This document shows, in pieces, positions 38,399 to 50,269 of a stretch of 64,000 nt of DNA. Made by a program: the position numbers and the translations under genes. How positions within the stretch are numbered: the first letter of the stretch is position 1; every line of letters starts with the position of its first letter. The DNA comes from Tritrichomonas musculus (taxonomy: Eukaryota; Parabasalia; Tritrichomonadida; Tritrichomonadidae), in the NCBI GenBank assembly GCA_039105265.1, contig JAPFFF010000011.1, positions 3,348,001-3,412,000 on the forward strand, given 5' to 3'. A model generated the notes under the pieces. The model had not been told where the DNA came from, did no database searches, and saw only the letters and a program-made list of their open reading frames with translations.

Positions 38399-39332
38399 GC
38401 ACCATTAGATAGATTACATATAATAATAAAATAAAATATTAATTATAGTTCATAAATATTAAAGATTAAGTTTTTATGAATAATTTAAGTTTTCATATTT
38501 TTTTGTAAACTATTCAAATAGTATAGATAAAATCTTTCAAAAATATTTGAAATAATTTTCTCAAAATTAAAAGAATTTAAAAAGATCATTCAATTTAGAT
38601 AAGAAAATTTCATTTATTAAGAATAAAAATATCTATTCTAATTTTAAATTAATTGTTTAATTTAAATTTGTTTAAAGTTATATCTTGTTGATTATAATCA
38701 AAGACAAAATATAAAAAGAAATAAATGATTTTTTTTATACATAAAATTTTGAATATAACAATTGAGGCATGCTATAAAAAATCGTTTTGAAAAAGTTAGA
38801 AATAATCAATTATTCGATTATAATGATTTTGAAAATTTATTAGTATATGATTTATTATAAATATTTTAAAATATTATTTACTATTATATTTATGTTTATA
38901 ATATTATAACAAAAATATATTATGTTTATATCTATTTATATTGCTATATTTATGATTTTTATTAAAACTTATTTTTTTTTTGAAATTATAAAAATTCAAA
39001 TAAATAAAAAATAATTTTAGTTTTGATTATCTTTGCTTTTTAAATTTTAATTGATATATCACATTTATATATATTTTTAATATATAATTCTATTATGAAA
39101 TTATAATATTAATATAGATTAATTTAATTTTAAATTAAGATATTGCTTTTTCTAAAAATCTCAAAATTTCAATAAGGGAAAAAATATAAAAAATATTTGA
39201 AAGCTATTTTTATAAATTGAGAGAAAATTGAATAAAAAAAAGCTGATTTAAATTTTTTATGATTTTTTAATAAAGGTCCAATATTCTAGGACATATATCT
39301 AATTTTAATTTACCTTTATTTATACCAAATTT

Positions 39333-39880
39333 ATTGTTTGACCGTTTATAATTTCTTACCAAGTGGCTCCAAAATTGAATCATTCCGTTAACTAATTCAA
39401 CTTTTTGAATATGTTTTCCCAACTAACGTTTATCTTTGAAGTTATGTTATAACTAACTATATCAATAAAAAGCCTGGGCGATGAAGAAACTAAATATCAA
39501 AAAAGAAAATATTCAATTTTTTTATATACTTCTGAAAATTAAAAATACCTTTTATTTTAACTTTTTAGAGAAATCTATTAATTATTTTATATTGTTTCCA
39601 GGTTATTCATGATGTATGACATAGATAATATCATAAAATAATAGAAATATGTATTTTAATTCATTTGAACTTGTGATATTGCATATCATGTAATAAAAAA
39701 AAAGTTGATGAATATTAGTTCAAAACTTAATTTAACAACTGCATCCTATCATATATGTGTTATATAAATATATATCATGAAATTGCTGAATAATTCTTAA
39801 AATTCGAAGAAAAAAAGAACTTTTTTAAAGTCAAAAAAAAAGTGGAACACCTATTTTGTAAAAGAAAAACTCAGCTTTTT
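39333..39880. repeat. Copy 1 of a diverged dispersed repeat
   Basis: Shares blocks in the same order with 47575-48120, such as ATTGAATCATTCCGTT, TTCAACTTTTTGAAT, TTTATCTTTGAAGTTATGTT, GATGAATATTA and AAAATTCGAAGA. It is probably an old non-autonomous element; the ends are unclear. Confidence 0.5.
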
Positions 39881-40145
39881 TATACGAAAAATTTAAAGAT
39901 TTGTTTTTTTAAAAATTTTTCATTTATTTTGGATATCGAAAAATTTCTGTCTAAAATCAATGTCCAAATCATGTCCAAAATGGTCCAAAAAAATGAATTT
40001 CCTAAGTCCAAAAATGAAGGCCTATTATATAATTTATATATACCAAAATATAGCAAAAATACTCAAGAAATAAAATTTTTTTAGACAATACATTTTGTGA
40101 TAACTCATAGAATTTTTTAAACACAATTTGATAGCGGTCCCTTAA

Positions 40146-43100
40146 AAAAGAAAAAAAATAGACCATATTAAGGTTGAACAAAAGCAGTATATTTTATCAT
40201 ATTATAATATAATAAAATATATGATGATAAAAAATTTATTTACTAAATATAATGGTAAAATTGACGTATGATATAAAAATAAACTAATTTTTCTTTTTGA
40301 ATGAAAATTTTACAATTTGATAAGTTTAGAAAAAAAATGATGTTTTGTATAAATATTATAGCAAATATGAGGAAAATCCAATTTAAAATATAAGATATAT
40401 TTTTTAGTTAATTTATTAAATTGAATTTATTTTTTATGAAATATTTGAATCATCAGAAAATTGAGATCAATTCTATGAAATTATTATATGCTTCAGAATA
40501 TTGAGCATTTTTTTAAGAAATAATTGTGAGATTGTAAGATATAAACAATTGTAAAATTGTGAGAAAATAAAGATTTCTGAAAAGTAAAAATATGTAAAGT
40601 ATTCAAAGAAAAAATCTATCCAAAATAAAGTCCCCAGCGTCGGAATTTTTGATTTTTTAAAATAAATCTTTTTAAAATCAAAAAATATGGCCAATTTTTC
40701 AAATTTTAACTCAGGTTGAAAAGATTAGCTGAGTGATTATTTATGAAATTATCTCTACTTTTAGCAAGATATACAATAATTTAAATATATTATATAATGA
40801 TATTATTAATTTTATGAATATTTAATAAAAAAAATTAAAATTTATAATGATATATTTCGCAAAATATGTATTTTCGTTGTCACTTTTTGAATACTACAAA
40901 ATTGAATGAATACCTTAATAAGGCCTAAAAAAATTCATAAAAATATTTTATTTAATATATCATCAATCTATGAATAATAAGAATTTTATTTCCTAAAAAA
41001 TATAATTGATTTTTCAACTTTTTTTACTCCAAAAAAGATAAAAAATATTTGTGAAATCTCATTGAATTCTGAGCATTGAATTGGACGTTCGCCCTTAAAA
41101 TTGAATTAATGCATTAATTTTTAAAACATATAGTAAAAAATTCAAAAAATAATAAACAAATTATTTTAGAAAATATAAAATATAAAAATAAAAAATATTA
41201 ATTTATATTTAAAATAATTAAAAAAAACTAATTTATTAATGATACAATTATTTTATTTTTCAATAATACATTGAAAATAAAATCTCATAATTAATTGTAT
41301 GAGCTTACATAAAATATTTTTTAATTCTCAAAAAAAGTATAGAATTTTTTAAAAAGCTTATTCAAAAAAAGAAAACTTTTCTGAGCATAAAATATACGTT
41401 AAGTTCTCAATTATATCCATTTTTGGATACTTGATTTACAAAATCTACCTAGTCGATTCTCAATTTTATTAGGGGGATCTTAATGTTTTAATCGAATTAA
41501 TGAATTGGCCTAACGGATCCTATCATTAAACCGTCAATCTTTCTAAATTGAAAAACCTAAAATATCATAAAAGTCTAATGCAATATCATTAATCAGGTTT
41601 TTTATTTATATTAAACTATTGAGCATGTATCCGGGGAAACATTTTTGGTTTTTATATTTTTTGTATTTATTGAAATATAAGAGTTTCAAATTGAATAAAG
41701 ACGTTAAAAAGTTTCTTGTACTTCCCCTCTAGCATAACTTTATATTTTATTTTCAGAAAAAACATAGTAAACAAGCCTCTCAATTTATTTCAAAAAGTTT
41801 GTAAATTATGAAGAAATTTTCAAATAAATGTATACGGTTTTTTTTTTTTTTTTGTTATTTCAATTTTTCAAACATTCATAGATGATTTCATTAAAAGTGA
41901 AAGAAAAAAAATGTGTTCTAGATAAAAGAAAGGAGAACGAAGACGGTTTTTCTTGTACGTTAAAAAATATATTAAAATGATTTTATATAATTAATTAATA
42001 GTCATTTTTTCGATATTTGTTAATATTAATATTTTCTAATCATATTTAAATGAATTTGCATTATTATAAATACATTTATTGTTCAAATAATGGAAATTAT
42101 ATGTTATCAGTATCTGATTTTGATAAATAGGTATGTGAAATTAAGAAATTGTTTATATAAAAGATTAGTGATGGTATTATAACCCAATTGACCCTGCCAG
42201 AAAAGAAATTCAGCGTATGAATTTTTATTTATTTTATAAGAAAGAAAAAATAATCATTAAATGTTTTTTGAAAGATTTTGAATAAATTATTTATTTCTAT
42301 TCAATTACTCTCAATTAAAATATTTATTTGAGATAATTTCTTTTTTTTTTAAGAATTTTATTTATTTTATTTATGGATAATTTATTCAAAATAAACTTAT
42401 AACAATGGTAATTATATTATTATTATATTTATATAGGTTTATATATAAAATATAAAATATAAATATTTTATTTATATAAAGATAAAAATAGTTCAATTTT
42501 ACATTCTCAATCATCAATAAGAAATTTTAAATTAAATATCATCGTCCAAGAGTCAATTTTGAGAACAATTTCATATAAAATAAATCTTTCATATTCAATT
42601 ATTAATTTTCATGAAATTCCATCAAACAATGTATTAAAGTAGGATTTTTCTTATAAAACATTTGTATTTCTTTACCATTAATTCTGTATTTATATTAATT
42701 TATCAAAATGAAGCCTATTAATAAATAATTTTATTATAATTATAATATTTATTAAAATAAGCAAGTTTTATTAATTATTACATAAGTAATAAGTAATATT
42801 TCACACCTTTACTTTGCTATTTTAGCCTTTTTCCTCAATCTAATATATCTTATATTTTGGCTTCAAATTTGAAATATATCATATAAAAATCCAATATTTA
42901 ATCAATTTAACAGGCTGGGTAAAGCTCTTTTATTTTTTTTTTAGATTTGAAAAAAATAATTATAAAAAATATACTAAATAATTAAGCATAACATTTTAGT
43001 ATGTCATTATATAAAAATATAATAGTAAAAAAAGTGATTTATGTCATTTTTGTTAAGATAAAATAAAAATGAAAGAGATTATTTTATATAGTTTTAATTC

Positions 43101-44477
43101 AATTTTTTAAAAAAATAAAATGTTATTATCTTATTATATTTTTATAAACTCTATATAATATCACATGATATAGTTTGTATACAATATAAAATAAATTGAT
43201 AAAATCATAAACTATGAAAAATAATTATACAGCAGGCAACAGATTCTTTGTAACAATTTTGATATCTAAATGTTACAAGAAATTGAATTAAAAATCTATC
43301 ATAACAATTCAATTTATTAACTTTTTCATAACTTTTATTTTTATTTTGTGAATATCTTTGTTTCCCTACGATATTTCTTTTTGGTTTCTTATTAAGAATT
43401 ATTCAATATATAATATTATATTTATATTTATATAAAATAAGTCGAAAAAAATCTTTGTCATAACCGTCTCTCAGTTCTCCTTTGATAAAAGTAATTCCAA
43501 ATTTTCAATTCAATAATCAAAAAATTGAAAACCTCAATTGAAAAATTGGAAATCCATTTTTTATCAATAACGATTTCGTTATGTCACTGTTTTCACAGTT
43601 TCAATCCAATATATAATACATTTTAATTGTAAAATGAAAAATTTGGAGTTTTGAAATTGTAACTCTATTTAATTCAATTTATTTTTAAAAAAATATAAAA
43701 GTCATTCAAAATTAATAAAAAACACCCTTTATAAATTTCTTCATATTAAAAACAATTTAAGGCTAATATTGCACTGATGATAAAAACGATGCTTATATTG
43801 AGAATTTGTTATAAAATATTGAAAAATTGAGTTCATTTTATATTCAATTTATCAAAAAATTACTCTTTTTTATTTTTTTGAGGAAAATCGTTTTTTTATT
43901 TTTATTTCAAACCATCTATTTAAATAGATCTGATATAACATATCATTTTTTTTATTTATTGAAAAGTTAATTGAAATGCCAAAAATTATAAACGGTATCT
44001 TAATAGAATTTTTATAAGAATATATAAAATTTTTGAAAGCAATTTCAGATTTTTTTTTTTTTTATTTTTCAAAAACTAATATAAAAATAGAAATATATTC
44101 ATTTTATCTTCAAAATGTCCAAATTCAAATTTTCGAGTTTTCATCAATTTTAATCTTTTTCATGATTATCACTTGCTTTTTTTAATTATGTTTATAATAT
44201 AAAATTTTAAATTTGTATTTTCTTTAAAGCATTCAGTAATTCTTTTATCTATTTAAAACACAAAACATAAACATCAAATAATAGATTTATTGCCAAAGAT
44301 ATTTTGAAAAATTATCAATACATAAAAAGATATATAATAATTATAATATAATAGAACCTCAGAAAAAAATTTATATAATTGAATAATTTGATAGGTTTTG
44401 AAATTTTCATTCAAAAAAACGGTGAAATTGTATTTCAAAGCAGACCGATAAAAGAGAAAACTTTCACTTATCTAAGA
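40146..44477. other. AT-rich gene-free tract
   Basis: About 4.3 kb of very AT-rich sequence with many short T and A runs. Every frame over 60 codons here is low-complexity Phe/Ile/Lys/Asn and lacks a domain. I see no gene, array or clear element. Confidence 0.5.
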
Positions 44478-45392
44478 ATGACTGATAGTATTCCGCTTCC
44501 TGATTTCGATTTTGATGATGACATATCATTTTCTTTTGATACTACACTTGCTGGATCACCTCCACTAGCACCTAATTGCTATATTATTCAACAAATTGAA
44601 TCTTTCGGGTTTGCTCTACATAACAAGGAACCACTTAAATGCACATCTAATTCAATGGTTTTTTGTGCAGAAGCACCTTATTCACAAGATTTTTTTGCTT
44701 TGAAGATGTCATCAAATAGACAAAGGATAATTACAGAATTTGAAAACGCAATGAAACTCCTACAGAGCCCTTATATTGTTAAGTACTATGATTTATATGA
44801 TGCAGGACCATCAGTTTTTCTTCAAATGGAACTTTGTGAACTTGGTGATATAACAATGAAAAAGATGAATGAAATTTTTATCTGGAAGCTCATTCATGAC
44901 GTCGGGTCTGCACTTGATATTTTACACAATTCGGGCTTTATGCACATGGATGTTTCACCAAGTAACATACTATTAACAAATAAAAATTTATTTAAATTAG
45001 GTGATTTCGGATCATTATGTGAAATAGGCCAATTTGAAACCGGAAAAGAAGGCGCAGGACCTTACGTATCACCAGAAACCCTTTTATTCCCAGGAAATTT
45101 TGAAATGGGCAAGGTTTTTGTTACAGAAAAAACTGATATATTTTCTTTTGGATTGGTTCTGCTCGAAGCAGCAACTGGGTGCTATGCGCCAAGAGGTGGT
45201 AGCCCAAATTATTCACGTATTAGAAATGACTCACTTAAACTTGGTGAAGGACCATACCAGGTTAAGAATAATGAATTATCTCAAACCCTCATAAATTTAA
45301 TAAATAAAATGCTATCTTTTGACCCAGATAAAAGGCCCTCAGCAGCAAAAATTGCTTCGCATCCATGGGCAATTCAAGCCTCAAAGATGTAA
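44478..45392 (+). CDS. Wee1-like protein kinase (304 aa)
   Basis: I start at the ATG at 44478 because an initiator-like TCACTTAT lies about 14 bases upstream; the longer open frame has no ATG. The kinase fold is recognisable: ATP-anchoring Lys76 in FFALKMSS; catalytic Asp158 in FMHMDVSPSNILL; metal-binding Asp176 in LGDFGSLCE; YVSPETLLF at the end of the activation segment; DIFSFGLVLLEAATG; and KMLSFDPDKRPSAAKIASHPW. The H-M-D catalytic loop resembles Wee1/Myt1 kinases. Two oddities: the usual catalytic-loop lysine is Ser (D-V-S-P-S-N), and the glycine loop lacks GxGxxG. It could be weakly active or a pseudokinase. Intron-free; the stop is followed by AAA, fitting the trichomonad polyadenylation signal. 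Confidence 0.8.
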   Translation: MTDSIPLPDFDFDDDISFSFDTTLAGSPPLAPNCYIIQQIESFGFALHNKEPLKCTSNSMVFCAEAPYSQDFFALKMSSNRQRIITEFENAMKLLQSPYIVKYYDLYDAGPSVFLQMELCELGDITMKKMNEIFIWKLIHDVGSALDILHNSGFMHMDVSPSNILLTNKNLFKLGDFGSLCEIGQFETGKEGAGPYVSPETLLFPGNFEMGKVFVTEKTDIFSFGLVLLEAATGCYAPRGGSPNYSRIRNDSLKLGEGPYQVKNNELSQTLINLINKMLSFDPDKRPSAAKIASHPWAIQASKM

Positions 45393-45463
45393 AAGAAAAC
45401 TGTCTTCTTCTGAAACCTATTCAATTCTATTATTAAGTTAATCAATTGAATAGTACACTCCAT

Positions 45464-45625
45464 TTAAGGTACAAATCCAGTACGTTATTTTTTTAATAGG
45501 AGAACGTTTATTATTTGAATAGTTGCATGTCTCCATAAAAGTTTAAATTGACTAGGTTTGTTTTTGACACTTATTTTACAATTTAAATAAACTTTATGAC
45601 ATGCTATATGAAAAGAATGAAAATG
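45464..45625. repeat. One-ended copy of the TTAAGGTACAAAT MITE family
   Basis: Starts TTAAGGTACAAATCCAGTAC and parallels the minus-strand reading of 352-599 for about 160 bases, including AGGAGAACGTTTATTATTTG and GACTAGGTTTGTTTTTGACA. It lies 71 bases after the kinase stop. The far end is replaced by the tandem array that follows. Confidence 0.75.
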
Positions 45626-45822
45626 ATTGTTTTTTATTATAGGGGATTCAACCGCCAAAAAAATGTCAGAAAAATAAAAATATGGAATTGTTTAAAAATA
45701 ATATGCTATAATTACTCCTCATTTTATAAGGTATTAATAAAAATAATTTATTTTGAAATTCATCTATACATTCAAAAAAGGGAAGCAAGTTTGTATTTTG
45801 AGTTTTTTCGCCTTAAAATAAA

Positions 45823-46590
45823 TTTCATATAGCATGTCATGGTAACTAAAACGCTTTGCCATTTGTGAATGTGCAGATAAAATCAATAAATTTTATATTT
45901 ATTAAATTGTACATAAATAAAAATATATATCTATATATTTATATAACAAAAATGCTAAATTTTTACTATTCTTTTAAATTATGAGTTTCATATAACATGT
46001 CATAATAGTAAAAATGCTTTGCCTTTTGTGAATGCATTGATAAAACCAAATATTTTTAACTTTATAAAAATATTTATTAATGATACTTTATACCAATACT
46101 ATTATTTAGTTAAAAATCCCAATTTTTTATAATGAATGTATTTCTTTCATATAATATGTCATGATAACTTAAATGCTTTGCCTTTTTTGAATGCATTGAT
46201 AAAACTAATTAATTTTTCATTTATTAAATTGTATGCAAATTATAATTTATATTTGATTATTTTAATAAGCAAAAATATCAATTTTTATTATTTTAATTTA
46301 ATTTCGTTTCACTTAACATGTCATGATAACTAAAACGCTTTGCCTTTTGTGAAAGTATAGATGAAATCAATTATTTTTTGTATTCATTAAAATATGCATA
46401 AATAATTCTATATATTGGCATATTTGATTGATGATAAAATAAAGTTTTTAAGGAAAATTAAATATATATTTCATATAGCATGTCATGATAACTAGATTGC
46501 TTTGCCTTTTTTGAATGTATAGATAAAATCAATCAATTTAATTTTCTTTCAAATTTGTAAATAAATATGTTTTTATTTTGATATTTATTT
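45823..46590. repeat. Tandem array, five units of about 162 bp
   Basis: Unit starts near 45823, 45986, 46145, 46307 and 46469. Each has the conserved box TTTCATATAGCATGTCATGA, then AACTAAAACGCTTTGCC, TTTTGTGAATG and GATAAAATCAAT, and then a variable AT-rich filler. The box is an inverted match to TGACATGCTATATGAAA inside the preceding MITE copy, so the array may have grown out of the MITE. Confidence 0.8.
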
Positions 46591-46812
46591 TTACAAAATC
46601 TCCATTTTTTACTTTGAGAAAACAAACCTAATGTTTTTATTTTTATGCGAGGAAATTCAATAATATAACTAAAGTTATTACAGCTCGGAATTATTACTGT
46701 TGCGTTATTTTACAGTAATAAGCAAATAAAAGAAGAATTTGAAAATTTTCAAAAATTTTTAAAAATTTAAAAATTAAAATTTTAATATTTTTTTAAAATT
46801 TAAATTTTAAAT

Positions 46813-46990
46813 GGGAAATCGGATTTGCCCGTAATCGGATTTGCCCGGAGCAGTTAAGGTCAAAATTGGCCTTTATCGTTCTTCAGAAAATAAAAGCTTG
46901 AAACTTTTTTGCACTTTTGCAAAAAATACCATGAGCAGCTACTCATTCTTTTTTCGATATAAAAAAATTCTAAACGAATTTTCTTAATAA
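46813..46990. repeat. One-ended diverged relative of the 35,873 MITE
   Basis: GGAGCAGTTAAGGTC, then CTTGAAACTTTTTTGCACTT and ACCATGAGCAGCTACTCAT follow the left arm and inner border of 35873-36050. The outermost part (GGGAAATCGGATTTGCCCG) differs, suggesting a subfamily. No opposite arm was found. Confidence 0.65.
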
Positions 46991-47574
46991 AATAAAACAA
47001 AACCCCAAAAAAATAAGACCTGAACTTATCCAGCCATCATATTGTTTTAAAATATTTTGGATAATAATTAATTTAAGAATATTATTATTTGCATTTGTAA
47101 TTATAATTGTAAACTATTTTATTTCTTTTTGATTAAGATATTTTTATAAAAAAAATTTTTTCAGTTATTTTTTTCATAAAGCTCATAGAATTTAATTTTT
47201 TTATTTTTATTTTTTTTTTAATTAATTAAAGTGCGTCCACAATTAAGAAAGTATTTTTTGAATAAGCTCATAGAAATATTGAATGAGTTTTCACAATTTT
47301 AACTTTCCTAATAGTGGACACACTTTATGTGTAAGCCATCCAAGACTTTTTCCAGTTATTTTATATTTAGATAGATTTTTAATAGCTACATATAATTTAC
47401 TATTTAAAAAATCAAAATCATCAAAGGTGAATTAGATAATCGCATTTTATTTTCCATAAAAAATAATTTGGGTAAAAAATGGTCATTTTGAATTTTTTGA
47501 TTTTATAAATGGCGGAACCTCATTTTAAATAATATTCCCTATTCTTATAATATATTTTAAAGCAAAAATATTGA
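46991..47574. other. AT-rich spacer
   Basis: No gene. A loose inverted pair (AAAGTGCGTCCACAATTAAG near 47,230 and its near-complement CTAATAGTGGACACACTTT near 47,310) suggests a short hairpin. Confidence 0.4.
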
Positions 47575-48120
47575 GTTTGATCGTTTAAAATTAATTTTCT
47601 AACCGCCGAAAATTGAATCATTCCGTTTATTAATTCAACTTTTTGAATTCATTTTTCAAACTAAACTTTATCTTTGAAGTTATGTTCAAACAAAATATAT
47701 CATTTTATTGAGCATTAAAAGAAGAAATCGAATATTACAAAATAAAAAGTTAGAAAAGATCATGTATCGAAAAAACTTAAAAATAATTATTATATTAACT
47801 TTTTTGGACTAACGGCAAAGTAATTATAAATATTTATGTTTTATAATGTATAATGCATATGTATAAAATCAAATAGTATTAGTAGTTTTGAAGGATATCT
47901 CTTACGAAGAGAGATCTATTAGTATGTGAAGTCAAAAAAAACTCGATGAATATTAAGTTTTTTGATTGGTTTCAATGACCAATTTAAAGATTATTAAATG
48001 GGTAAGAAAATTTATTAAAATCACCAAATAAAACCTAAAATTCGAAGAGATTTTGAAACTTTTTGAGGTCAAAAAAAGAGTGTCCCACCCATAATTAATT
48101 TATCAAAAAGAAATAAAATA
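47575..48120. repeat. Copy 2 of a diverged dispersed repeat
   Basis: Partner of 39333-39880 in the same orientation; it runs up to the minisatellites before the second Polinton remains. Confidence 0.5.
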
Positions 48121-48130
48121 GTTTAATCTC

Positions 48131-48197
48131 ATAGCCAGATAAATCCCACAGCCAGATAAATCCCACAACCAGATAATCCTACCGCCAGATAATATTA
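48131..48197. repeat. 17-bp tandem repeat, four units
   Basis: The unit CCAGATAAATCCCACAG, with slight variation in each copy. Confidence 0.75.
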
Positions 48198-48210
48198 TCT
48201 TAAATATTGA

Positions 48211-48597
48211 CAAGCATTGATGCTAGCAACAGATAAATATTGATACTAACAACAGATAAACATCGATGCTGACAACATACAAACATCGATGCTAACAACA
48301 TACAAACATCAATGCTGACAACATACAAACATCGATGCTAACAACAGAAAAACATCAATGCTAACAACAGAAAAACATCTATGCTAACAACATTCAAACA
48401 TCGATGCTGACAACAGAAAAACATCTATGCTAACAACAGACAAACATTGATGTTGACAACAGAAAAACATCTATGCTAACAACAGACAAACATTGATGCT
48501 AACGACAGACAAACATCGATGCTGACAACATACAAACATCGATGCTAACAACATTCAAACATCAATGCTAACAACAGAAAAACATGCTAACAAAAAG
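48211..48597. repeat. 23-bp minisatellite, about 17 units
   Basis: The unit ACATCGATGCTAACAACAGA plus CAA or similar, with variable G/A at one position and ending ATACAA, ATTCAA, GAAAA or GACAA. The last, shortened unit supplies the ATG at 48584 of the polymerase remnant. Because 23 is not a multiple of three it cannot code a repeated peptide. Confidence 0.9.
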
Positions 48598-49651
48598 AAT
48601 GTCTATTCATGAAGCACATTGTGATGGGAAGTTCTATAAGAATTACATTCCAGAGAAGGTAAGTGAACCTTATTGCCCACATATTTTGAATCATCCAGTT
48701 TATGAATATTGCTTAGCACACGATCTTAAATGGCAACCTCAAAGATATAATATAACATATGATTTCGAAACCATGGAGCAACCTGTTCCTATCTCTGAAG
48801 ATTCACCTTTGGTGTTGCGAAGCATGAAAAAGAAAAATGCTAATAAAAGTCGTAAATCAACTGTAATCAATAGTCGTTTGATTCCATTGTCAGTGAGCTG
48901 TTGCATCAAGTCTTCAAAAGGTTTGTTAACAAAGCATTTCGATGTTAGAGATGAGAAGTTCATTCCTAAATGGATCAAGTTCATGTTTGAGAAATCTGTT
49001 GATATCGCTAATGATAAGGTTAAAGCATTGAGAGATATGACTGGAATTACTTCAGAAGAGAAGCTTTTGAAGTTAGATCGAAATCTATTTAATGCACCAG
49101 TTTTGGGATTTAATTCAGCAAAATTCGATAGCAATCTCTTTAAAGAATACCTTAACTATAGATTTGAAAATATTGAATGGAGTGTTGATAACAGTTCATT
49201 AATTGGTACCACGTCAGCAATGAAGCAATTCATTATTCGCAAAAGCGGAGGTTTAAATAAAGGTTTGATTGGATTACGTTTCATTGATGCTCAAGCATAT
49301 GTAAGTGGTGGTACTCTCAAAGAATTTGGCAAAGATTTTGGAGGTCAAAAGAATTCAGTAAAAGTTGTATTTCCTTATGAAGCAATCAATAGTGAGAATT
49401 ATAATGAAATCCTATGCAAGTCTGAACCATTTACGTACGAAGATTTCTATAGCTATCTCAATCAAAAGAATCCATTAACGAAAGAAGAGTATGATGCTTA
49501 TGTTGAAGATTCCAAACGTTTCAAGACTCGTTGGGATTATCTATTAAACTATAATGATAATGATGTTGAGATGATGATCAAACCTATTGATAGTCTCATT
49601 GAAATGAATGCCAAATATGGAGTAGATATGTTATCAAACCTTTCTTTGTGA
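48584..49651 (+). pseudogene. Polinton II DNA polymerase B, exonuclease part
   Basis: Opens MLTKRMSIHEAHCDGKFYKN. Exonuclease motif I is in YNITYDFETMEQPVP; motif II in VLGFNSAKFDSNLFKEYLNY. FIDAQAYVSGGTLKEFGKDF and YSYLNQKNPLTKEEY match Polinton I at the same places. It ends near YNDNDVEMMIKPIDSLIEMN, the junction with the HNH-bearing part. Confidence 0.8.
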
Positions 49652-49678
49652 CGTAATGCTTCAGAAGAAAAATATGCA

Positions 49679-50269
49679 ATGAATTATAAAGACTTTGATC
49701 CAAAATGTAACTATGGAATTGTTAATGAATCAAATACATTCAAGCCTACCCAAAAATGGTGGGAATACAAAGTTAGGGGATATGTCATGCAAGATGAGAA
49801 ATGGAATGCTAAACAACGTACTAAGAAATTAATTTGCGAAGCAAAGTTCCCTAAGGGAAATGCTAAACCTTTAAGAGATGTTTCTAAATGTATCACAGAA
49901 GATGACTTTGATGCTTTCATGAAGATGTACAATGATCCAATTCAAGGTAAATGTCACCTCTGTGGTGAACACTTCTCATGGACTAATAAACCAACTTTGG
50001 ACAGAATTAATAATGAGATTGGACATGAGTTATCAAATTGTAAACTTGCATGCGAAATATGCAACAAATTGCGTTCAAAATATGATGATAAGGTTACTCG
50101 TTTACGAATCCAGCTTAAGAAGTTCTGTAGACTAAACCATTTTGCAATGACCATCACAGATGAAGCTGAATATAAACGTTTAAGAGAAGGTATCACTGGT
50201 GGTCTTTCAAATGTAATGCATCGAGTCAACATTAGAGGTGAAACCAATATCAATAGATTTACGATTTGA
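49679..50269 (+). CDS. HNH endonuclease-like domain embedded in the Polinton II polymerase region
   Basis: Opens MNYKDFDPKCNYGIVNESNT. The HNH signature is GKCHLCGEHFSWTNKPTLDR followed by GHELSNCKLACEICNKLRSK: two CxxC zinc pairs around a D-R...GH core. It sits between the exonuclease and palm parts of the polymerase on the same strand. HNH domains cut DNA and are common in homing elements; an invading homing endonuclease or a lineage-specific polymerase insertion are both possible. The fold call is firm, the role is inference. Confidence 0.75.
   Translation: MNYKDFDPKCNYGIVNESNTFKPTQKWWEYKVRGYVMQDEKWNAKQRTKKLICEAKFPKGNAKPLRDVSKCITEDDFDAFMKMYNDPIQGKCHLCGEHFSWTNKPTLDRINNEIGHELSNCKLACEICNKLRSKYDDKVTRLRIQLKKFCRLNHFAMTITDEAEYKRLREGITGGLSNVMHRVNIRGETNINRFTI

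Larger units (their letters stand above)
36761..40145. mobile_element. Possible 3.4-kb decayed TTAA-ended element
   Basis: TTAAGGGACCACTATCA (36761-36777) faces TGATAGCGGTCCCTTAA (40129-40145), with one mismatch in 17. Further in, a 34-base inverted pair with one mismatch lies at 37351-37384 (AATAGGCCTTCATTTTTGGA) and 40006-40039. Both ends start at TTAA. No transposase frame survives in between; AGTCCAAAA-type words recur near both ends. The call is an old DNA transposon or a composite of smaller repeats. Confidence 0.45.

Noticed and set aside
40146-44377. Several 60-80-codon AT-rich frames
   Set aside because: Composition is that of random AT-rich DNA, without ATG starts at initiator-like motifs or any domain.
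48211-48597. CRISPR-like array
   Set aside because: The units are contiguous 23-mers without unique spacers and the organism is eukaryotic; it is a minisatellite.
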